In this document: positions 1-9,980 of the stretch, one piece after another
Layout of the letters: each line of letters starts with the position of its first letter
How positions within the stretch are numbered: position 1 is the stretch's first letter
NCBI GenBank assembly: GCA_963930655.1
Contig: OZ005610.1
Span: 21,025,001 to 21,089,000, forward strand
DNA length: 64,000 nt
DNA from: Myrica gale
Lineage: Eukaryota > Streptophyta > Magnoliopsida > Fagales > Myricaceae
Direction of reading: 5' to 3'
Notes under the pieces: generated by a model
What the model saw: the letters and a program-made list of their open reading frames with translations, nothing else
Database searches by the model: none
Told to the model about the DNA's origin: nothing
Translations under genes and position numbers: made by a program

Positions 1-78
1 GCTGAGAGTTACAAGACGACCATTGACAGTAAAAAGGCTGCCGAGAGGTACGGTGGTGCACGTGTTCCTTCGATCTAA
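1..78 (+). CDS. C-terminal 25 codons of an unidentified protein (cut by the left edge)
   Basis: Frame 1 is open from the first base and stops with TAA at 76-78. The encoded tail is polar and ends in GGARVPSI. A plausible 3' UTR follows, with an AATAAA signal near 250. I do not recognise the family from so short a tail. Open coding sequence at the edge followed by a polyadenylation-like signal makes a real 3' end likely, but a chance open frame cannot be excluded. Confidence 0.5.
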   Translation, partial: AESYKTTIDSKKAAERYGGARVPSI

Positions 79-1999
79 ATAGAAGATTTATGTACATGAT
101 CCTATAGCTCCTGTACTGGGTGCTCAAGGAGGTTTGTTCTGGAATCTTTAGCCTGTTCCCATCTATCTGCATTTCCTTTTATTTACTTAGTATAAGTTTC
201 GGCGTATGCAATTTGAATGGATGTGCCTTGTACTGGAGTAAGCGTGACCAATAAACTTAAGGGGTGTCCTATTTATGTACTGTCTGAAATCTTTGTCCGA
301 TGTGATGTTTTTCTTACACTCCATACAAGTACATACTGTTAGTGTTATGTATGTGCTGCCAATATTCCATGTCAAAAATCAGTGCAATCGAGTTGTAAGT
401 AGTTGAGTCAAGTGAGAAGTTGAAAATTAGGAAGCTTCACACTCTCTTCGCCGCTTGCTTGCGTCTTGAGCTTCAAAGTTACAGATTCATTTTGCTCACT
501 TGCCGCTTGCATTATTCGAAAGCTATAGGGTCTATCCGCTCACTTACCTATCGACCGCTAATAAACATGATTATCTTGAGTTCTTATAAGATTGCGTCAC
601 TAGATAAGTATAAGCACATGTAATATTCAAGATCTAAACTAAGAGAGGCGATACAATATCATCCCGATAAACATGATCCTTTTGAGTATTGATGATAGTA
701 TATCACTTGAATACCTTTAAATACTTGTGATACTCGAGATCTGGGGCCAGAAGTATTAGAATACTTTCTATTTTTGGAAATAAAACCCTATTCCATGTTT
801 CAGACCTAAAAATCCAGATTTTCTATTAATCAATCATCAAAAATTGAAAAACCAACCTTCCATGTGAAGCCTTTAGAGTTATGGAGGAATTTGGTTTTTA
901 GAGTTCTAGTGGTAGAGAACGAGTTCGTTCTGTGAAGAGTCCATTAAAAAAAGCCTCATAGTTCTAGGGTTTTACAGCTTGTTGCGGGTCTGAGTGGGGA
1001 TATCGGAGTCTGCAAAGGTTTTGTGGTGTCTGCAAAGGTTTTAGGTGGCGCTGTTGATAGTCATGAGTGGTTTTTCTTTTGTACGGTTTGGTAGTCTGTT
1101 TTGTTGATAGGATATGAGGTGCAGGAGAAGTACTCATCTTCTTATGATAAAATATTATGTTTGTTAGGCTTATTATGTTATAATCGCTTTTGTTTGTGAT
1201 TATTTATATAATATTTAATTTAAAACTTTCCAAATATTTCTTTTTATGTGATAGCTTTTGACTCCGACTAGCTATATATATATATATATGTTTATACTTC
1301 GTAACCTTTAAAAAGAATAGTGTGGGCCAATATTTTTATTAATAGTCCATAGTTTTAACTTTTTTAAGTAAATGTATTTCTTTAATCGAATTAAATTATA
1401 TCTTTAACTTTTAAAATCTCTCTATATGGTTCTATGACTAAACCACTTTTCAGTTGAATTTTCCGCATTATATCTAGTAAGGGCTTTTTGGTCATTCAAA
1501 CATATGGGAGAACTTACGAGTCGTAATCTCGTCATGTGTGCATCCTATTACTATAAAAAGAGCCTAGGGGTCAGTACGAGCACGAGGCGTGATAATAATA
1601 AATGGACCTACACAAACCTCTCAAGTTTAAGGATATCATAAGCTAATTGTGTTGAATATCATTCTAGTAATCAGTGATCACTTCCTGAAGATATTCATAT
1701 TTGATCTCGTTTAGTGCATGTACTGTTACAGTGCACCACTCGTCTACTTAAGGTCACGACCTCAATGACGGAGTTCCTCATCCGATTTAATAGAGACACA
1801 ACGAGTGTAGACATATTTACACATAAATATGTGTCTTAGTCTAGAACAACCGTCAAGAGAACAAGGAACCGAAAAATCATACTTCTTACTTTTGATTCAA
1901 TAATCATCAGCATGACTTTTATACAATGTACTCAAAATAAAACTGTATGACATCCTATATCACAACATAATGCTCATAAATAAATAAACACGTGACAAT
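79..1999. other. 3' UTR and intergenic DNA, no gene seen
   Basis: Up to about 400 this is probably the 3' UTR of the gene ending at 78 (AATAAA near 250). The remainder is AT-rich without a convincing coding frame. A TATA-like CTATAAAAAG near 1551 is followed by mixed sequence to 1990 that could be an old LTR, but I found no matching terminal repeat. A short (TA)n run lies at about 1272-1288. Confidence 0.5.
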
Positions 2000-2330
2000 C
2001 ACTACAAAAAATATGACCTTTAGCAACGATCGGAAACCGCTGCTAAAGGTCAAAAAACAACTGTTATACGTCCGTCGCAATAGATCTATAACGGAAGTTT
2101 GCGCGACCGCTGGTGAAGATCGCGGGTCTAGCTAAAGGTCTGTGCCAGTGTTTTTTTTGTATGTGCCAACATTTTTAAAATACCACTAATTTTTTCTTAT
2201 ATTTTCCTAATCGGTAATACGACCGCCGCTAAAGGTCTGTGCCAGCGTTTTTTTATATGTGCCAGCATTTTTAAAACACCATTAATTTTTTCTTATATTT
2301 TCCTAATCGGTAATACAAATTTATTTTAAT
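2000..2330. repeat. Left subterminal repeat region of the CACTA element
   Basis: Repeated short motifs related to GACCTTTAGC, CCGCTGCTAAAGGTC and GTGCCAGC(A/G)TTTTT occur in both orientations. The stretch GTGCCAGCATTTTTAAAAC recurs at 8250-8275 in the second, related element. Confidence 0.75.
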
Positions 2331-3064
2331 AACCATAATTCATTGGATGTAAAAAATTAAAGAACAAGAAGAATAAAAAAAATATACTTCATCATTGATT
2401 AATAATATTTTACAACAAACACAAGCATCTCTACAAGTAATCTAAAAAGTAACAAATTTCTAATGTAAAATAACAATAAGCAAAGACCGACTAAAATATT
2501 CAAATACAACACAATAAGCAAGAACCAATTAAATATTCCTTCTTTGACACATCAACATCTTCTATCTTGAATTCCTGTAATAGAAAACAAATATCACATG
2601 AGAAATAGAAATAAACAAAAGATTTATGTAAACAAAATATCTACTTGTATGTAAGGCTATAAGAAACTCTAAATTCTCCGTGTCAAAATGGAGAATTGGG
2701 ACCACATGGACTAAGCCTCACAAAAAATCTCATTTTCCATCAAAGTGTCCAAAAAAATTGGGACCTCGTATCAGTGTTCTGCAATGGAAGGTACAGTTTA
2801 GAACCGAGTCTCTTGCAAAGTACTGATGTTGTTTCTTCTTTCATTAAATAAAAATAAGCACTACCTCAAAAGCTTAATCTCAGAGTTTACAAACTACCAG
2901 GTGGCAAAACAGCAGGGCATCAATTCAATAAGTATTAAAAGCATTATCTAGTCTCTTTCTTCGAGTTAGTACATAACAATTGTCAAGAATTGGGAATAGG
3001 TACCACAGATGCCCAATAAAGCTTAGGATAAGGCATGACCAAAAAGAAAGAAACAGGAGAAAAC

Positions 3065-3480
3065 CTCCTTAAGTTCAGCTGAAGTTATGAAGAAACCGTC
3101 CTTTGGAGTTCTCTTCAGGATAAGATCTCGTACACAACCACCAACAAGGTAGACCTCATATCCTGCAGGGTTAAGGAAAGGATCAGCCGAAAAAAAATCA
3201 TGCAACTGAGACAACAAAGAGTAACATATAACGTGAAATAGAATCATGTGATACATAATTAGTATTTCAGAAATGCTATAAATTCAAAATTTAAGCGTCA
3301 AAGTGTTTAGTATAGCAACGTCTGTTAACTTTGACCACATGAAACTACAAAGGCAGTAGAAACATCTTAGCCCATTTAGTACCATCCGCGCAGGTTTCAA
3401 TATCATCCATGTTTCAATCCCAAATTCTTCAGCATTCAACCTCTTCCATTCATATCCCTTGCTATCCCTCCCACCAGCTC
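3065..3480 (-). pseudogene. Captured exons of a CCA-adding / poly(A) polymerase family gene
   Basis: Two minus-strand exons are seen. The first (3480 to about 3366) follows a TAG acceptor and encodes a segment including KRLNAEEFGIET and ARMVLNGL. The second (3162-3065, 98 nt) lies between a CTGCAG acceptor and a GAG|GT donor and encodes YEVYLVGGCVRDLILKRTPK followed by DGFFITSAELKE. The GG(C/D)VRD signature is that of the nucleotidyltransferase superfamily that includes tRNA CCA-adding enzymes and their plant homologues. Family members have an Asp-x-Asp pair after KRTPK that binds catalytic metal; here the second Asp is gone (D-G-F-F in place of D-F-D-V). Only the N-terminal part of the head domain is present, so this is a fragment. 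It sits inside the CACTA element, downstream (minus strand) of the P450 and MADS exons. Confidence 0.8.
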
Positions 3481-3902
3481 CTATCACCACACAATTTCAA
3501 AGCGGTCAGTTGCAACTCACTGAGCTACAGTATAATAAACATGCAGATACAATAAAACATTGTTGTTGTTCTTTTACACAAATATGCAGAGTAAACTATA
3601 AGTTTTGGAATTGCATGTTGCCAAAGGTACTTTTATCAAGTGATAGAAATAATCTTCACTTTTATCAAGGATAGAAATAACATCTCCACAAGACTTTTAT
3701 TGTATCAACGTTAAGTTACAATGAAGATGAGATGAGTGAAGCAGGCCTATACACATGCAGTTCAAAAAAAAGTTCATTCCTGCTCACAGAGATAGTAGGC
3801 ATTTCACATTCATTCATAGTGACCAGCAAATTTGTTGACAAAGGGAAAGAGGGGAGGAAGGGTTGGGCAGTGGAAGAACAGAAGCATATAATTGAACAGT
3901 AC

Positions 3903-4010
3903 CTTGTCATAACAAAATGCATTTTCTCGGAGAATATGTCTTGCGACAATGGGATCTGATACAACCACAAATGCTTTTGGCCCAAAAGCAAGCTTATATA
4001 CAGAGCCATG
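3903..4010 (-). pseudogene. Captured exon of a CYP97B cytochrome P450
   Basis: This is a single minus-strand exon of exactly 36 codons in phase 0, between a GGCAG acceptor and an AAG|GTACTG donor. It encodes [20 protein letters not shown] and then [12 protein letters not shown], which I recognise as the N-terminal substrate-recognition region of plant CYP97B (plastid carotenoid-hydroxylase clade). The frame is undamaged and both splice sites are canonical. The haem-binding Cys domain and all other exons are absent, so no enzyme can be made. The exon lies in the CACTA element between the MADS and CCA-family exons and could be spliced with them into a chimeric RNA. Confidence 0.85.
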
Positions 4011-4269
4011 CTGCCAAATTCAACAAACATATTTACAGGAGAACAAACAACAGGACTCGGGAGACGTGCAATTATTAAATGACAAATGCGCAAAAGCACA
4101 CAAAAGAAATGGCAGTCCAGAACACGGAGCTTTGTCCTAAAATCAATCCAATCAGATTGAACGTCTGCAGGGCCATTTGTCTCTGAGAAATGAAATCCAA
4201 TTTTTGAAGAAACCTATCACAAAATTGTTTTCTGTACAAACTACCCAAATAATCTATAAAAAAAGATCA

Positions 4270-4537
4270 AGTTCCACGTTTAATAACCTTGGCAGCGCTC
4301 TCCATGTCTTGCTCAAGACCAAGCAATTCCTGCAAGTTCAGATCATTTGGAGATTCACCACTCCTCTGCCTACAAATTTCATACCACAGGTACGAAATTA
4401 ACATAGAAATGCTCCAACCAACGCCAGCAATTACACAAAAAAGTGATAATTAAAGTCTCCCTACTAGGGTATTACCTTATCTCCCTTCTTACACCCCTAT
4501 TGACCTCCTTGAGGTTCTTCAGGATTTCTTGCATTCT
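4270..4537 (-). pseudogene. Captured K-box exons of an AP3/TM6-type (B-class) MADS gene
   Basis: Two consecutive minus-strand exons are seen. Exon A (4537-4476) is 62 nt, preceded by a GTGCAG acceptor and followed by AAG|GTAATA. It encodes MQEILKNLKEVNRGVRREIR. Exon B (4369-4270) starts after a TGTAG acceptor and is 100 nt up to the expected boundary. It encodes QRSGESPNDLNLQELLGLEQ and then DMESAAKVIKRGT. These are the K1/K2 helices of the keratin-like domain of AP3/DEF/TM6 proteins, which act in petal and stamen identity, and 62 and 100 nt are the usual sizes of these exons in MIKC genes. Where exon B should meet a GT donor, the sequence reads TGA, so translation stops. No MADS DNA-binding exon was found upstream. 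Confidence 0.85.
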
Positions 4538-4679
4538 CTGCACGCGTTACCATCTTATTACTAGCATTAATAGAGGTCTACATGTTTGCTTCGTTCTAAA
4601 CCACAAGTTTTTTCAACCAAAAGACAACAAAAACACAAAGAAGAAAAGTTCAAAGTAAAAACTACAAAGCTTGTTTAAT

Positions 4680-4927
4680 TTAGGGTTTCAGAGGGAGATG
4701 AAAACGGAAGATTTGAGAAGAAAGAATCGACGTACGTGGTAGTTTATTGGGTCTCCAAGAGAGAGAGGGAGAGAAAGAGAAGGAGCATACCATTGAAGGA
4801 CTTGAAACGAAAGAGGCAGAGTGCTCGCGGGGAGGGATAGAGCGAAAAGTGAAATTGGGGACGCGGCTGGGCGGGAAAGGGAGAATTTGGCGCTGAAACG
4901 AAAAGAGGGGGTAGTTAACGGGAACAT
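4680..4927 (-). other. Probable captured promoter-proximal / 5' UTR segment
   Basis: On the minus strand this CT-rich stretch ends its first part in CAATG|GTATGC (about 4796-4785), which looks like a first exon with a GT donor, and ends near the MADS exons with CTTTGTAG. It is much less AT-rich than the rest of the element. It lies upstream of all captured exons and could supply a transcription start. No protein family is recognisable, so this is an inference from position and composition. Confidence 0.35.
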
Positions 4928-5110
4928 GTCCTTTAAAAGTTTTTTTTTTTCTTTCTAATTTATAGTTTTTCAAATATTTTAATAATAAATTATATTTTGT
5001 ATTTATGTGTTTTTAGTAAATTAAAATCAGTTGTAAATTGTAATAGCATGTAAAATCTATATAATTAGTATTAAATAAATACATAGCTATGTACATTCTT
5101 TACACTCTTA

Positions 5111-5309
5111 GGCTGTGTTTGCAAACCCAATTATCCCCAACATTTTATCTCTCTCCTAATAAAATACTCCAATATAATCTCTCTCTCTCCCATAAAAAAA
5201 TATAAAAAATTACAAAAATTATAAAAAATTACCTCTCTCTTCACCTTTTCACTAAACCCAATACCAACACATATTCTCATACCCAACATTTTACAACACA
5301 AACACAACC
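5111..5309. mobile_element. Tourist-like (PIF/Harbinger) MITE inside the CACTA element
   Basis: The ends are inverted (GGCTGTGTTTGCAAACCCAA at the left; the right end inverted reads GGTTGTGTTTGTGTTGTAAA). TTA flanks both sides (5108-5110 and 5310-5312), the 3-bp duplication typical of Tourist-like MITEs. It is 199 bp, AT-rich and non-coding. Confidence 0.75.
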
Positions 5310-5879
5310 TTATAATAATATATAATACAATACTTATAATTTAATACTTATATAATACTTTAGAGTAATAATATATAATACTTATAATTTAAAAGTATGT
5401 GTTTATTATATAATTGATATGTACTAATTAAACTAAGTACTTTATACATTTGTACTTACCTAATGACTAAATCATAGCTTCTAAGATCATATATTAAGTT
5501 ATGTATAAACTAATCTCACAATATCTTCTTGTTTGAAATTAAATAATATGTCATAATTAAATAGTATCCATTTACTAATTATTCAAAAAATATATGTTTA
5601 TTATAAGCATGATAATAAATGTTTTTCTAAATTACTTAGTCAATAAATATGTAATTGTCATAACAACTATAGGTATAATTTAAAACATATCATATTACAA
5701 CTTCAATTTTCATAACACTACTTCTAATTTCATATTTTATTAAGTAAGTCCCTTCAAATAAAAATTTTCAACTACATGACAAAATAAAATTGTATAATAA
5801 AAGGAATAAAATAATATATAAAATAATTATTAACATTAAATAACTTATAATTAATAATTTTTTTTGCACTTATACCTAT

Positions 5880-6111
5880 AGCAGCTTTTTTGGAAAAAAA
5901 ACGATACTAAAGGTGTAATCTACAGCGGCGATCACTGTGACCGCCGCTGTAGATACCTAATTTCTAGCAGCGTTTAAAGGGGGTCTATAGCGACGGGCAC
6001 TAACCGCCGCTAAAAAGACCGTCGCTAAAGGTAATATCATTAGCGGCGTTTTGCAAAAAACGCTTTAGCGGCATTTTTAGCGACCACCGCTACAGACCTA
6101 TTTTTTTAGTG
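5880..6111. repeat. Right subterminal repeat region of the CACTA element
   Basis: It contains many copies of (T)TTAGCGGCG / CCGCCGCTAAAG-like motifs in both orientations, ending in the inverted CACTA terminus at 6111. It mirrors the left subterminal region. Confidence 0.8.
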
Positions 6112-6152
6112 AATAAATTTAAAAAAAAATAATTATCTCATAACCGTTCTTA

Positions 6153-6690
6153 AAGTTGGAGACAGAAATCTAGAGCCCTTTGGCTCGCTAAAGGAGATAG
6201 GTGCACCAAGTTCTTTCATCGGGTGGCTAATTTCAATAGAAAGTGTAATACTATATCTTCATTGATGGTTGATGGGGATCTTGTGGAGGATCGTGAGCAT
6301 ATTTTTGAAGAGATTGTTAGCTTTTATGGTTCTTTGTATCAGGAACCTCTTTCTTGGAGACCATTGTTGGGTGATTTGGGGTTTGCTTCGATTAATGGGG
6401 AGGAGGCTGATTGGCTTGAAAGCCCCTTTGATGAAGATGAGGTTACTGGAGCTGTGAGGAGTCTCAATGGGGACAAAGCTCCCGGTCCAGATGGGTTCTC
6501 CTTGGCTTTCTACCAATCCTGTTGGGATGTTGTCAAAGGTGATGTTTTATCCATGTTCAACGAGTTTGCTCAGAAGGGGACATTCGTCAGAAGCCTCAAT
6601 GCCACTTTCATCGTCTTGATTCCAAAAAAGCATGGGGCTGTGGAGCTTAAGGACTTTCGTCCTATCAGCTTGATTCATATAAACTATATG
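6153..6690 (+). pseudogene. LINE (L1-type) reverse transcriptase fragment
   Basis: An open frame begins with SWRQKSRALWLAKGDRCTKF and continues to the family motifs [18 protein letters not shown] and DFRPISLI, then breaks off. These are RT motifs of plant L1-type non-LTR retrotransposons. The core RT catalytic part, endonuclease and RNase H are missing. The fragment begins about 40 bp right of the CACTA terminus, so the CACTA may have inserted next to older LINE debris. The same LINE family appears in HASTY intron 2. Confidence 0.85.
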
Positions 6691-6711
6691 TTAATTGGTA
6701 ACAATGACTGA

Positions 6712-7868
6712 CAATATATATTTAATTTATAGATGTCATAACAAATCATTATGGATAATACTCATCTATTCATATATCAATATAATCAAATGCGTATTTT
6801 ACTAATATGTGACTATTAAGTATAAATCAATAAATAAATAAGAAAATTATCAAAAATAAAAGTGTACCGGCTTTTAAATGAGCTCAAATGAGCTGAGTTG
6901 AACTTATACAAGTTTTGTCTGCGAGCTTAAATTGAGTCTAACCGAGTTTAGCCGAGTTTGACTAGTTTAATATTTGAGCCAGAAACGATGTTTGAACTCG
7001 GCTCATTTATTAAACGAATCGAGTTTAAGTTGTTCATGAACAATTCAGTTCATTTACAGCCCTAACCTCACGCATTGGAACCTCACGCATTGGAACTGGT
7101 GGGGACGTTGGATCTCCCACCCCACGGAAGGCGTTGGAATTACCTGGCGAATTCAAACTTTTATTTAATTCTTTACATTTTTCCTTCCGTGTGAGTTAAA
7201 TTCTCCCTTAATTAATTAAATTTAGAGGTACGCAAAACGACAATTTTCTCATTATAATTTTTTGATAATGAACATTTTATGATCGGGATAAAATCGTAAT
7301 CTTAGGTGCTAAAAAATTAATTTCTGTCAAATTTTAGATGGTTATAGATGTGATTAATAAGCCAATTATTTGAGAGAAATTTGATGAGAACTTTGCTAAT
7401 TAGTAGACTCTGCTCCGAAGACTAAACCACCCGCCGTTTGAACTGCTAAGAGGGCACAATGTTTGGTCTACCCAAAAGGCATGATGGAGGTAGACATAAC
7501 TACTATATATGAAACTACGTGAAATTAAGTTCGATATTGTTGATTTGCTGACCAAGATGGGCGTATTGGAGAGGATTAGGAGCCATGTTATAAGATATAT
7601 ATATCGACATAACTATAACGAAGACTGCCAACATTAATTTGCTCAAATGGCATCGAAAGTGAAGTTCCAAAAAAAAAAATTGTAACCTTTCGTGTATAAA
7701 AACATTACAAAATGTATCATGTGACAATATATATGACTGGATGCACGACTTTATTTAGTTGTTCTTGTTCCTTCAATGGGAAGCATTTTAATTGGTTGAA
7801 AACATATATATAGCATGCAAAATAAGCAACTAATTCTTCATGCCGCTGTCGTAATAGATCCATATATT
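6712..7868. other. AT-rich non-coding DNA with a hAT-type MITE fragment
   Basis: I see no gene here. The stretch 6866-7064 is rich in GAGCTGAGTTGAACTT-like motifs and ends in TTCATTTACAGCCCTA. Read on the other strand that is TAGGGCTGTAAATGAACTGA, a start seen in many small non-autonomous plant repeats. A 15-bp unit, CCTCACGCATTGGAA, is repeated twice at about 7066-7097. Confidence 0.5.
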
Positions 7869-9028
7869 CACTATATATATATAAGACATTTAGCAGGCTA
7901 AAGGTCAAAAAATCGTTGATAAAGTTTTAGCAGCAGTTTTTTAGCGGCGGTCGCGACCGCCATTATAGTTCGGTCGTAATAGATCCATAGCGGTGGTTTA
8001 GGTGACCACTTGTGAAGACTCCGATCTATAGCGACGGTCTCTTAGCAGCGGTTACAAACGCTGTTAAAGACCCGAAGTGCATTTGTGAATTTTTTTTAGC
8101 GGCATTTTAGGAAGTGTTTCCCTAAAACGCTGTTATAGGTCTTTAGCAGTGTTTTTAAAAATGCCGCTACAACTCAATTTTGCCATGCTTTTAAACATCT
8201 ACAACAACGTTTTGTGACCGTCGCATGGGTCTTTAGCAACGTTTTTTGTATGTGCCAGCATTTTTAAAACACCACTAATTTTTTTCCTATATTTTCATAT
8301 ACATACTTTTTTAATTGATAATACAAATAGATTTTAATAACCATAATTCATTGGATGTAAAAACTTAAAAAAAAAGGATAATAAAAAATATATATACTTC
8401 ATCATTGATTAATAACATTTTACAACAAACACAAGAATCTCTACAAATAATTTAAAAAGTTACAAGTTTCTAATATAAAATAACAATAAGCAATGACCAA
8501 CTAAAATATTCAAATACAATACAATAAGCAAGGATCAATTAAAATCTTCTTCTTTTTACACATCAACGTCCTCTTGAATTCATGTAATTGAAAACAAATA
8601 TCACATAAGAAATAGAAATAAACAAAAAATTTAGAATTCAAATACACTCATTTTTACTTAGAATGGTAAAAATATTAAATAAATAATCTCATATATGAAC
8701 TAAGCTGAAAGCTGCTCAATCCTTGCATTTCCAATGCAAGTGCTTCAAGCTCTAGTGAAAGTTTTGAACTGAATGTGAACAATCCATGAACTAAGTGTGA
8801 ACTTCTCAATCTCTTTTCTTCAGAAAATCTATAGCGGAGTCATTGCAAACCATACTGAATACAATCTTTCAGGCCAACTTCTCCACATTTAAGTTAGCAC
8901 ATGAGACACAAACACGACAATCATAGTGACCTGATTAATAGCAAAGATTATGGATGTGGAAAAATCTTTTTTCAGGATGATTGGAATGATAGAATATTTA
9001 TTATGTGCCATGAAAAAAGAACTTTTAC

Positions 9029-9131
9029 ATGTGAATTGATGCCTGCATCAACAAGTGGACATTTTCCTCCAAGTTTCAGTAGAACTGGTGTAATGTGCTT
9101 TGCATCAGCTGCCATCACAACCCGTTCCAAC
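9029..9131 (-). pseudogene. Captured exon of an ALDH3-family aldehyde dehydrogenase
   Basis: The minus-strand frame reads VVMAADAKHITPVLLKLGGK and then CPLVDAGINSH, followed by the donor GTAAAAG at 9028. This is the segment of plant ALDH3 enzymes that ends just before the glycine-rich region leading to the catalytic Cys. The strictly conserved LELGGK, whose Glu is the general base, reads LKLGGK here, and the expected acceptor AG is TG. Only one exon remains and it could not be catalytic. It lies within the second CACTA-like element, oriented like the captured exons of the first. Confidence 0.75.
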
Positions 9132-9476
9132 CACAAAAAGTAAACATGAAACATCCACTCTAACACCTTACAATCGTAGTCAACAAAAGGGCAAACATTT
9201 CATCCCCAAAATGTTAGAAATCCAAAAGTTATGTTCTGCATATTCAGGTCAACACTGCCTTGTGTCCTCAATAGACTAACAGACCTATCTGAGAAATCCT
9301 CCTTTTTTTCATCCAAACCATTATCACCCATTACAACAATAAAATACAATTTAAATGGTAGTGAATTAGCAGCCACTTCGTGCCATTCTCTATAAAGCAA
9401 ATGACCCTTAAGAGCTTAAATAGTGGTACCATAGAAGTTTGAGAGCACAACATGAAAAGATACAGTTAGTTGTCAC

Positions 9477-9598
9477 CTTCTGATAGACACCCCCAGTTGT
9501 GATTCTGCAAAGACAATAGCAGAGTGAACAAGGCAGAAGCAGTAACACTGTGTAACGGCATCAAAGACTGCTGCACCCCTGCCAACTCCACAGGAAGC
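9477..9598 (-). pseudogene. Captured exon of an NFD6-like small mitochondrial protein gene
   Basis: The minus-strand exon lies between TTTTAG and GAAG|GTGACA and encodes LPVELAGVQQSLMPLHSVTA followed by LLSLQNHNWGCLSEG. The LP(V)EL...QSLMPLHS.TASA pattern is that of a small plant family related to NUCLEAR FUSION DEFECTIVE 6. Both splice sites are intact. No start-containing exon was identified upstream. The neighbouring minus-strand stretch 9400-9200 is open (66 codons) but unrecognised and may be a further piece of the same transcript. Confidence 0.6.
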
Positions 9599-9980
9599 CT
9601 AAAATAGCAACATTAAAATTATGCTAAGGCATAAGTACAACAAATTTAATATCATGAAGAGGTGGCCAAAACATATTATCGATGCCCATGTTTATCTGAA
9701 CTAATGCTCATCAATTTGTAGCCCGATCTTTATTCATATCTGACACAGTAAGATGGAAATAAATATTAGATCAAGAAATAATCTTTAATATTCATGCATG
9801 CTGTTGTGCAATATTATTAATTTTTATCGGGATCTTAATTTACATGGACATATATATATATATATATATCCAAAATATTACAAAATACGACGGATCAAGA
9901 TAGAACAACAACATTAACAAAGAGAGACAGAGAGGGCTAAAAACTTTATACCACGTACGCGCGTCTCAAATTAATGGCGC

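Larger units (their letters stand above)
2000..6111. mobile_element. Non-autonomous CACTA (En/Spm) transposon carrying captured host exons
   Basis: The left end reads CACTACAAAAAAT and the right end reads ATTTTTTTAGTG, so both ends start with CACTA when read inwards. The 3-bp sequence AAT directly precedes 2000 and directly follows 6111, which is the 3-bp target duplication expected for this superfamily. Both subterminal regions (about 2025-2260 and 5880-6100) are packed with short direct and inverted copies of TTTAGCGGCG- and TAAAGGTC-like motifs, which in CACTA elements bind transposase. No transposase frame is present. The interior holds five recognisable exons from three host gene families, all on the minus strand, plus a Tourist-like MITE. 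The length is 4112 bp. Confidence 0.9.
7869..9600. mobile_element. Second, truncated CACTA-like element with captured exons
   Basis: At 7869 the sequence reads CACTATATATATATAAG and then TTTAGCAGGCTAAAGGTC, matching the layout of the left end at 2000. The subterminal GCGGCGGTCGCGACCGCC-type motifs follow to about 8230. From about 8240 to 8635 the sequence is clearly homologous to 2240-2635 of the first element, including CATAATTCATTGGATGTAAA and ACAAATATCACAT. Exons of two host genes follow on the minus strand at 9029-9131 and 9477-9598. I did not find the right CACTA terminus, so the right limit given is only the last captured exon. Confidence 0.65.

Noticed and set aside
3732..4140. Plus-strand open frames in the CACTA element
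   Set aside because: They overlap the minus-strand CYP97B exon and encode nothing recognisable.
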